The position numbers and the translations under genes were made by a program. A stretch of DNA of 5,571 bases from Labilithrix luteola (GTDB lineage: Bacteria; Myxococcota_A; Polyangia; Polyangiales; Polyangiaceae): positions 1-5,571 of the forward strand of contig JAMFST010000794.1 in NCBI GenBank assembly GCA_026225435.1. The letters run 5' to 3'. Of the stretch, positions 1 to 5,331 are shown piece by piece (positions within the stretch are counted from its first letter, which is position 1; every line of letters begins with the position of its first letter). The notes under the pieces are model-generated. The model saw nothing but the letters and a program-made list of their open reading frames with translations, searched no databases and had not been told where the DNA came from.

Positions 1-654
1 CGCAGCGCGGCCGAGGTGGTCAGCACGCTGAAGAACGGCGCTGAGGTGCTGGCGCTCCCGTCGCCCGCGCTCCACGTCCGCCGCGGCACCGACGAGGCGC
101 TCGCGCTCGTCCTCGCGCCCGGTAACGGCGTGTACGTATGTCCGGAGGCGGTCGAGGCGGTGGCGCTCGGCGAGCTCCCCTTCCTGGTCGGGCGAAGGCT
201 CGCGGAGCTGCGCCCCGAGCTGGTGGCGCGGGCGGCGTTCCCCGGCGTGAACGAGCTCAAGATGGCGCTCGGGCTGGGCATCGCCATCTCGCGCGGGGCG
301 CCGTTCCCCGGCACCAAGCCGCACCTGGCGAACGTGGGGGCGCACCTGTCCCGCGACGAGCACGACGCCCTGCGGGCCGCGGTCACCGACACCACGCAGG
401 CCGCGCGCCTCGACGTGAAGCTCTGGGCCCAGCAGGTGGACGACTCGCTGTCTCGCACGGGGCTGCTGCTGGCCGGGAGGGTCGGCCTGGCGCGCCGCGG
501 CCTTCAGCGCGAGCCCGTGCTCGGCGGGGATCCGAGCGCGGAGACGCGGGTGAAGGGGCTCTACGCCTTCACCATCGGCGACGCCTACAGCGACCTGCGC
601 GGAGCCCTCGGCATCGGCGTCAACGTGCCGACCTCCGTGAGCATCAACGGCTGA
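1..654 (+). CDS. C-terminal part of a hypothetical protein with a degenerate M48-peptidase-like domain (5' partial)
   Basis: The frame is open from the first base, so the gene most likely begins outside the window. The GTG at 16 is probably an internal valine. Numbering from that GTG gives 212 residues. Residues 39-65 (VYVCPEAVEAVALGELPFLVGRRLAEL) have the layout of an M48-type metallopeptidase core: a short strand, a helix, then the helix that normally carries HExxH. Here the motif position reads GRRLAEL (59-65), so the zinc ligands and catalytic Glu are missing. From memory, similar regions (GRRLAxLRPE, then a GLLLxG helix and a final segment like YSDLRGALGIG) occur at the C-terminus of large TPR-containing myxobacterial proteins. 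That is recollection, not a search. No membrane segment or signal peptide is visible in this part. A structural or regulatory role is more likely than protease activity. Coding is supported by G/C-ending codons and a natural stop. The 3' end overlaps the convergent lipoprotein gene by 11 bases. Confidence -1.
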   Translation, partial: RSAAEVVSTLKNGAEVLALPSPALHVRRGTDEALALVLAPGNGVYVCPEAVEAVALGELPFLVGRRLAELRPELVARAAFPGVNELKMALGLGIAISRGAPFPGTKPHLANVGAHLSRDEHDALRAAVTDTTQAARLDVKLWAQQVDDSLSRTGLLLAGRVGLARRGLQREPVLGGDPSAETRVKGLYAFTIGDAYSDLRGALGIGVNVPTSVSING

Positions 655-1672
655 CGACGACCCGGCTCGGCTTGCCGGACCTCTGCCAGGCAGTGCTCCA
701 CGGGCGGGTGATGAAGCGGCGAACCTCGTCTCCCACGAGACCGAGCTGCGCGATGTGATCGTGCGCGCTGCGTCCGCCGAAGCCGCGGACGTGCAGGTGC
801 CCCGCGTCGGCGCGGTCGCGCAGGATCATGTCGTGCGGCGCCTCCTCGTCGACCTTCTCGTAAGGGACACCGTTGGCGGCCAGCAGCGCCCAGCTGGTCT
901 CGGTGGTGCCGGCGTAGTCGGGCGGCATGATCGACGAGTGGGTGATCACCATACGCCGGGGCCGCAGGGCGCCCGCTTCGTTGGCGGCCTCGCCGGCGAA
1001 GCGCACCAGCGCGCGCACCCCGGTGAGATCCACGTTGTCCGGATCCGGCTGGCGCACGACGCGCGAATCGACGTCGATCTTGTAGTCGGCGTGCAGCCCG
1101 TCGAGCAGCACGACGCCGTCGACCTTGGCGTAGAGCGCCGGCTTCTCCAGGATCGCCTCGACGGCGCCGTAGCCCGCGCTCCAGGCGACCAGCAAGATGC
1201 GCCGCGGGTGCAGCTTGCGGCCGACCGCATCGCCGGCGACGCGCAACGCCTCGTCGACCAGCGCGGTGAAGCGCGTGCCGTCCGCCATCGCCGCGGTGTA
1301 CGCGTGGCTGCCCAGCCCGTAGCCGGCGCTGGCGATGACCGCGTTGAGGCCGGAGTGACGCCAGAAGCGCGTCGCCATCTGCCCACCGTGAAAATGGATC
1401 GCCAGGTCGACGCCGCCGTCGTCATCGACGGCCAGCGTCTCCTTTGGCAGGAGGATCCCGCCGAAGCTCGTCCCGCGCCACGAGTCCTCGTAGACCACGT
1501 CGGGGAGATCCGGCCCGTCGCCGTCGTCCTCGCGCGCCACCGTCTCGGGCGGGCGCTTCACCACCGGCACGCTCGCCACCTGCGGCTGCGGTGTCGGCGG
1601 TTCCACCGCGCACGACAGCGCGCCGGATGCGACCAGGGCCGCGCAAACGACGAGCGCGGCCCTCGCGATCAC
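644..1672 (-). CDS. Predicted alpha/beta-hydrolase-fold lipoprotein
   Basis: A 342-residue protein. The GTG at 1672 is chosen because it starts a signal peptide directly: a short n-region with Arg4, a hydrophobic run at residues 5-19, then ALSC with Cys21 as the likely lipidated residue. The same frame is open upstream, but only as a shadow of glyA. Residues 22-60 form a Pro- and acid-rich linker. The mature part looks like an alpha/beta hydrolase: HFHGGQ (93-98) fits the oxyanion-hole strand, LLVAWSAGYGA (160-170) fits a nucleophile elbow with Ser165, LLDG (189-192) offers Asp191 as the acid, and EAPHDM (277-282) offers His280. A His-rich segment follows at 292-306. The elbow is A-W-S-A-G, not the classical G-x-S-x-G. 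The substrate is unknown; esterase- or feruloyl-esterase-like activity is a guess. The start overlaps the glyA stop as GTGA and has only a weak purine run upstream (GGGG, about 8 bases away), so translation is probably coupled. Likely located on the periplasmic side of a membrane. Confidence -1.
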   Translation of the reverse strand: MIARAALVVCAALVASGALSCAVEPPTPQPQVASVPVVKRPPETVAREDDGDGPDLPDVVYEDSWRGTSFGGILLPKETLAVDDDGGVDLAIHFHGGQMATRFWRHSGLNAVIASAGYGLGSHAYTAAMADGTRFTALVDEALRVAGDAVGRKLHPRRILLVAWSAGYGAVEAILEKPALYAKVDGVVLLDGLHADYKIDVDSRVVRQPDPDNVDLTGVRALVRFAGEAANEAGALRPRRMVITHSSIMPPDYAGTTETSWALLAANGVPYEKVDEEAPHDMILRDRADAGHLHVRGFGGRSAHDHIAQLGLVGDEVRRFITRPWSTAWQRSGKPSRVVVSR

Positions 1673-2943
1673 AGACGAAGCCCCGGAGCCGGGAACTTGT
1701 CGCAGACTTCCTTCACTTCCTTGGCGATCGACGCGAGCAGCGTCTCGTCGGTCGGCGCCTTGACGACGCGATCCATCCAGCCGGCGAGCTGCTCCATCTC
1801 TCCCGGACCCATGCCGCGCGAGCTGACCGCGGGGGTGCCGATGCGGATACCGGACGGATCGAAGGGCTTGCGCTTGTCGAAGGGCACGGAGTTGTAGTTG
1901 CAGACGATACCCGCACGATCGAGCGCCTGGGCGAACGGTTTGCCGGCGACGTTCTTGTTGGTGAGGTCGACGAGCAGGAGGTGGTTGTCCGTCCCCCCCG
2001 TGACCAGATCGAACCCGCGGGTGACCAGTGCCTCGCCGAGGGTCTTCGCGTTGTCGACCACGCGACGCGCGTACTCCTTGAAAGCCGGCTGCGCGGCCTC
2101 GTGCGCTGCCACCGCGATGCCCGCGGTGACGTGGTTGTGCGGGCCCCCCTGCAGGCCGGGGAAGACCGCCTTGTCGATGGCGCTGGCGTGCTGCTTCTTG
2201 CAGAAGATCATGCCGCCGCGCGGACCGCGGAAGGTCTTGTGCGTCGTCGAGGTCACCACGTCGGCGATGCCGATGGGCGAGGGGTGCGCGCCGCCGCAGA
2301 CGAGCCCGGAGATGTGGGCGATGTCCGCCACGAGGATGGCGCCGATCTCGTCGGCGATGGAGCGGAAGGCGGCGAAGTCGAGGGTGCGCGGGTACGCGGT
2401 GGTGCCGGCCCACAGGATCTTCGGGCGGTGCTCCTTGGCGAGCTTGCGCACCTCGTCCATCTCGATGCGGTGGGTCTCGGCCGAGACGCCGTAGGGGACG
2501 CTCTTGAAGTACTTGCCGGTGATGCTCACCGTCCAGCCGTGCGTCAGGTGGCCGCCCGCGGGCAGGCCGAGCCCCATCACGGTGTCGTGCGGCTGGCAGA
2601 AGGCGAGGTACACGGCCAGGTTCGCCGGGCTGCCGCTGTACGGCTGTACGTTCACGTGGAGCGTGTCGTCCTGCGGCCCGGAGCCGAAGAGCCCCTTGAG
2701 GCGCGCGATGGCCAGCTCCTCGACCTGGTCGATGACCTGCTGCCCCTCGTAGTAACGCTTGTGAGCGTAACCCTCGCTGTACTTGTTGGTGAGGACGCTT
2801 CCGGTGGCCTCCATCACGGCGCGCGAGGCGTAGTTCTCGCTGGCGATGAGGCGCATCGTGTCGTGCTCGCGGCGATTCTCCTCGGCGATGAGCCGCGCGA
2901 TCGAGGGGTCCTTGTCGGCGAGGGGGGCGTCGAAATGCGTCAT
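1669..2943 (-). CDS. glyA: Serine hydroxymethyltransferase
   Basis: PLP enzyme that interconverts serine and tetrahydrofolate with glycine and 5,10-methylene-tetrahydrofolate in the cytoplasm, feeding one-carbon metabolism. The product has 424 residues, close to the 417 of E. coli GlyA, so it is full length. Family motifs are in order: RLIASEN (31-37), YSEGYAHKRYYEG (55-67, with Tyr55, Glu57 and Tyr65 at the E. coli positions), VNVQPYSGSPAN (97-108), GGHLTHG (130-136, His132 expected to stack on PLP), VADIAH (205-210, Asp207 binds the pyridine nitrogen), TSTTHKTFRGPRGG (231-244, Lys236 forms the Schiff base) and RIGTPAVSSRGM (367-378, Arg367 binds the substrate carboxylate). All key residues are present. 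Several stretches differ from the usual proteobacterial sequence, such as LTHGWTVSITGKYF, LPAGGH and GGPHNHV, so it belongs to a divergent SHMT branch. The ATG at 2943 has a good ribosome-binding site. The stop overlaps the start of the hydrolase gene. Confidence -1.
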   Translation of the reverse strand: MTHFDAPLADKDPSIARLIAEENRREHDTMRLIASENYASRAVMEATGSVLTNKYSEGYAHKRYYEGQQVIDQVEELAIARLKGLFGSGPQDDTLHVNVQPYSGSPANLAVYLAFCQPHDTVMGLGLPAGGHLTHGWTVSITGKYFKSVPYGVSAETHRIEMDEVRKLAKEHRPKILWAGTTAYPRTLDFAAFRSIADEIGAILVADIAHISGLVCGGAHPSPIGIADVVTSTTHKTFRGPRGGMIFCKKQHASAIDKAVFPGLQGGPHNHVTAGIAVAAHEAAQPAFKEYARRVVDNAKTLGEALVTRGFDLVTGGTDNHLLLVDLTNKNVAGKPFAQALDRAGIVCNYNSVPFDKRKPFDPSGIRIGTPAVSSRGMGPGEMEQLAGWMDRVVKAPTDETLLASIAKEVKEVCDKFPAPGLRL

Positions 2944-2949
2944 GCGCAG

Positions 2950-2956
2950 CCTTCTT
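2950..2956 (-). promoter_or_regulatory. Ribosome-binding site of glyA
   Basis: On the minus strand AAGAAGG lies 6 bases before the glyA ATG, a strong Shine-Dalgarno match that fixes the start at 2943. It sits just after an in-frame TAA (2957-2955) of a minus-strand frame that extends far upstream. Confidence -1.
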
Positions 2957-2996
2957 AGTCGACCTTGACCCCGAGTTCGACGACGATGCGCTGGCT

Positions 2997-3758
2997 TTGC
3001 GCCGTGCTCGCGCCGTGATTCTCCTGCTCAGCGCACCCGCGCTCGTGCTCGCCCGTCCGGCGTACGCGGCCGGGGCCGGCAGCTTCTCCGGCGGCGCGGA
3101 AACAGGCCCGACGCTGGTGGCACCCTCCACCACCGCGCCGAAGGACGCCTCCAACGCGGATCAGAGCGCCAAGGACGCCGCCGAGGCCGCCGCGGAGGAC
3201 TGCATCCCGCGCAAGCGCAGCGGCGTGGTCCTGGCGCTCACCCTCGGCGGAGGGCTCGCCCACGCCAGCGGGTACCCCAACAACGCCAGCCTCATCGGCG
3301 TGCCGGCCGATTACTCTTCGAGCGCACTCATGGCGGGCGGCGGGTTCACCTTCAACCTGATGGGTGCGCTGACGGACTGGATCAGCTTCGGCATCTGGTT
3401 CGGCAGCGAGACCTACTCGAGCAAGAACTGGCGCTCCACCGGCGGCGGCGGCGGCTTCCGCGTGGAGACCCACCCGCTCGCGAAGATCTACCCGCACCTC
3501 GACGGGCTCGCCATCTTCGGCAACTTCGGCCTCGGCGTCGCTACGCTCCGGGTGACCGCGCCGGGGAATTTCCCCAACGCCGACGGCACCCAGTCGTACA
3601 TCGGCGTCGGCGCGCTCTACGAGTGGAACCTCGGGCACGCGCTCGGCGGGCACTTCGCCCTCGGGCCGTCGCTGGAATACGACGCCATCTACTCGCAGGC
3701 GCTCGATCGCAACGGCGCGCTCCTCGGCGGACGCCTCGCCTGGTACGGAGGAGGCTGA
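2997..3758 (+). CDS. Predicted exported beta-barrel outer-membrane protein
   Basis: A 253-residue protein when read from the TTG at 2997; I recognise no named family. The N-terminus is a Sec signal peptide: MRRARAV, a hydrophobic run at residues 7-19, and a likely cut after AYA (residue 24). Residues 25-70 are a low-complexity Ala/Ser/Asp linker that includes the single Cys69. From about residue 76 the chain alternates small or hydrophobic residues with Gly and aromatics in roughly eight strand-like segments (about 76-90, 108-122, 126-139, 150-160, 171-187, 200-211, 217-229 and 238-250), as in a small eight-stranded barrel. It ends in WYGGG, whereas many barrel proteins end in Phe or Trp. The start is uncertain: no ribosome-binding site precedes 2997, GTG at 3015 is an alternative that would leave the signal peptide without its Arg residues, and an out-of-frame ATG lies at 2986. 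The kinase gene begins 2 bases after the stop, so the two are probably one operon. Role unknown; porin or adhesion functions cannot be told apart here. Confidence -1.
   Translation: MRRARAVILLLSAPALVLARPAYAAGAGSFSGGAETGPTLVAPSTTAPKDASNADQSAKDAAEAAAEDCIPRKRSGVVLALTLGGGLAHASGYPNNASLIGVPADYSSSALMAGGGFTFNLMGALTDWISFGIWFGSETYSSKNWRSTGGGGGFRVETHPLAKIYPHLDGLAIFGNFGLGVATLRVTAPGNFPNADGTQSYIGVGALYEWNLGHALGGHFALGPSLEYDAIYSQALDRNGALLGGRLAWYGGG
3747..3754 (+). promoter_or_regulatory. Ribosome-binding site of the kinase gene, inside the barrel gene
   Basis: GGAGGAGG lies 6 bases before the ATG at 3761. It is close to an ideal Shine-Dalgarno sequence and decides the kinase start, although the same frame is open to 3623 upstream. 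The bases also encode the final glycines of the preceding protein. Confidence -1.
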
Positions 3759-3760
3759 CC

Positions 3761-5248
3761 ATGTCCAGCACCGATCCGTTCGGCCTGGTGGACCAGCTGC
3801 TCGACGAGCAGTTCCGCGTCGACAAGTTCGTCGGCGAGGGGGGCTTCAGCCTCGTCTACAAGGGGCTGCACCTCGGGCTCGAGGAGGCCATCGCCATCAA
3901 GTGCCTCAAGCTGCCCACCGTCATGGGCACGGCGATGGTGGACTCGTTCGTCCGTCGCTTCCGCGAGGAGAGCCGGCTGCACTACCGGCTGTCCCAGGGC
4001 AACTTGCATATTGCACGCACCATCGCCAGCGGCACCACGCTGGCACCGGCGACCGGCGCGCTGGTGCCGTACATGGTGCTCGAGTGGCTCGATGGCAAAT
4101 CGCTCGCCGCCGACTTCGAGGTGCGAAGAGCCTACGGAGATCGCGGGCGCAGGCTCGAGGACATGGTGGCGCTCATCGACCCGGCCGCCGAGGCGCTCGC
4201 CTTCGCCCACTCGATCGGCGTCGCCCATCGGGACGTCAACCCGGGGAACATCTTCCTCGCCGAGACGCGCGACGGCGTCACCGCCAAGGTGCTCGACTTC
4301 GGCGTCGCCAAGGTGATGCGCGACGAGGTGCTGGCGCTGGGTCCGCGCGCCAAGACCGTCGGCCAGATGCGCATCTTCTCGCCGGTGTACGGCGCGCCCG
4401 AGCAGTTCGACGACAAGCTCGGGCCGGCTGGCCCGTGGACCGACGTGTACGCGCTCGCCTTGATCCTGGTCGAGGGGATGCGCGACCAGGTGGTCATGGG
4501 CGAGGAGAACGTCGGGGAGATCGCCGCCCGCGCGATCGACCGCGTCTCCCGTCCGACTCCGCGAGGCCTCGGCCTTTCGGTGTCGGACGAGGTGGAAGAG
4601 GTCTTCGTCGACGCGCTGCAGGTGGAGCCGACCTTGCGCTTCCAGGACGCCGGGCAGTTCTGGGGGCGCCTGAAGAGCGCGCTCCGCCACGCGCGCAACG
4701 ACCTGCCACCGTCGACCCGCAAGGACATCGCACCGCCGGCGTCGCTCGCCGGCTCCCCCTCGCCGCCGGTGCCCATCCACGTGCAGGCCGCGGTGATGCC
4801 GGTGGTCACGCAGCCGCTTCCGCAACGGCAGGCGCCGTCGATCTCCGCCTCGGGGGTCGGGATGCGGGCGCCGTCGTATCCGGCCTACCCGCCGCAGTCG
4901 CCGCAGGGCTCGCAGCACCCGTCGCAGCTGCCGCCGCATCCCTCGCAGGTCCCGCATCCATCGTTCGCGCCGCAGCCGATGAACCCCGGGTTCCCCGCGC
5001 CGCTCGGCGGCACCGCGCGTCCGCCGGCTCCGTCGTATCCCCAGGCCGCGCCGTTCGCGCAGCCGGGGTATCCGCCCTCCGTGCCGTACCCGCCGTCCGC
5101 CGCGTATCCGCCGAGCAGCTCGCTCGGGCCGCCGAGCGATGGAGCACGCGGATCGCGGGTGTGGACCATCGTGTCCATCGTGCTGGTGATCGCGCTCGTC
5201 GGAGCTGGTGGCGTCATCGCCTGGCAGCTCTGGTTGCACTTCGGTTAG
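3761..5248 (+). CDS. Tail-anchored Ser/Thr protein kinase (Hanks type)
   Basis: A 495-residue protein. The kinase domain spans about residues 18-310. It shows a Gly-rich loop GEGGFSLVYKG (25-35), the ATP-binding Lys47 in IAIK, a probable helix-C Glu at 69 or 70 (FREE), a hinge near VLEWLDG (106-112), catalytic loop HRDVNPGNIF (156-165) with Asp158 and Asn163, DFG (179-181), APE (212-214), WTDVYALAL (226-234, with the conserved Asp228) and Arg292 near the end. The domain is complete and probably active, but the Lys usual two places after the catalytic Asp is Asn160. Residues about 315-465 are a linker rich in Pro, Ser, Gln and Tyr with repeated YPP units and no recognisable domain. One membrane helix (about 468-488) ends the protein, leaving about seven residues outside, so there is no sensor domain beyond the membrane. 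Such kinases are common in Myxococcota. The gene sits 2 bases after the barrel gene. Its substrate is not apparent; no target or phosphatase gene is in the window. Confidence -1.
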   Translation: MSSTDPFGLVDQLLDEQFRVDKFVGEGGFSLVYKGLHLGLEEAIAIKCLKLPTVMGTAMVDSFVRRFREESRLHYRLSQGNLHIARTIASGTTLAPATGALVPYMVLEWLDGKSLAADFEVRRAYGDRGRRLEDMVALIDPAAEALAFAHSIGVAHRDVNPGNIFLAETRDGVTAKVLDFGVAKVMRDEVLALGPRAKTVGQMRIFSPVYGAPEQFDDKLGPAGPWTDVYALALILVEGMRDQVVMGEENVGEIAARAIDRVSRPTPRGLGLSVSDEVEEVFVDALQVEPTLRFQDAGQFWGRLKSALRHARNDLPPSTRKDIAPPASLAGSPSPPVPIHVQAAVMPVVTQPLPQRQAPSISASGVGMRAPSYPAYPPQSPQGSQHPSQLPPHPSQVPHPSFAPQPMNPGFPAPLGGTARPPAPSYPQAAPFAQPGYPPSVPYPPSAAYPPSSSLGPPSDGARGSRVWTIVSIVLVIALVGAGGVIAWQLWLHFG

Positions 5249-5259
5249 CGCAGGACTCT

Positions 5260-5282
5260 CGATGGCGCGTTCAGCGCCATCG
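5260..5282. terminator. Hairpin between convergent genes, possible bidirectional terminator
   Basis: CGATGGCGC (5260-5268) and GCGCCATCG (5274-5282) form a perfect 9-bp stem with a 5-base loop, 11 bases after the kinase stop and before the convergent gene at 5332. There is no T-tract on either side, so it is not a classical intrinsic terminator. It could still end transcription from both sides or protect a 3' end. Confidence -1.
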
Positions 5283-5331
5283 CATGCCGCGCGAGAACGA
5301 GCGGCCCCACGCGCGCGGTGAGCGGACGCCT

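Noticed and set aside
138..758. Plus-strand frame of 206 residues overlapping the left-edge gene
   Set aside because: Gly/Arg/Ala-rich shadow in another frame; the first frame has sensible composition and peptidase-like structure.
755..1897. Plus-strand frame of 380 residues
   Set aside because: It runs antisense to the hydrolase and glyA, is rich in Arg, His, Val and Asp as shadows in GC-rich DNA are, and shows no domain.
1444..2958. Plus-strand frame of 504 residues
   Set aside because: It mirrors glyA, whose motifs are unmistakable on the minus strand.
1673..3154. Minus-strand frame that extends the lipoprotein gene upstream to 3154 (836 residues in all)
   Set aside because: The extra part is an Arg/His/Pro-rich out-of-frame reading of glyA and the gap; the lipoprotein signal peptide begins cleanly at 1672.
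2955..3653. Minus-strand frame of 232 residues
   Set aside because: It is the antisense of the barrel gene and has no signal or domain. Only its last dozen codons are kept as a separate finding.
3623..3760. Upstream extension of the kinase frame
   Set aside because: It overlaps the barrel gene in another frame, is Arg/Ala-rich, and the ideal ribosome-binding site points to the ATG at 3761.
4005..4015. AT-rich TGCATATTGCA as an internal promoter
   Set aside because: No matching -35 element was evident and it lies inside the kinase coding sequence; kept only as a codon-usage remark.
3689..5239. Minus-strand frame of 516 residues
   Set aside because: It is the antisense of the kinase gene, with Arg/His/Glu-rich composition and no motif.
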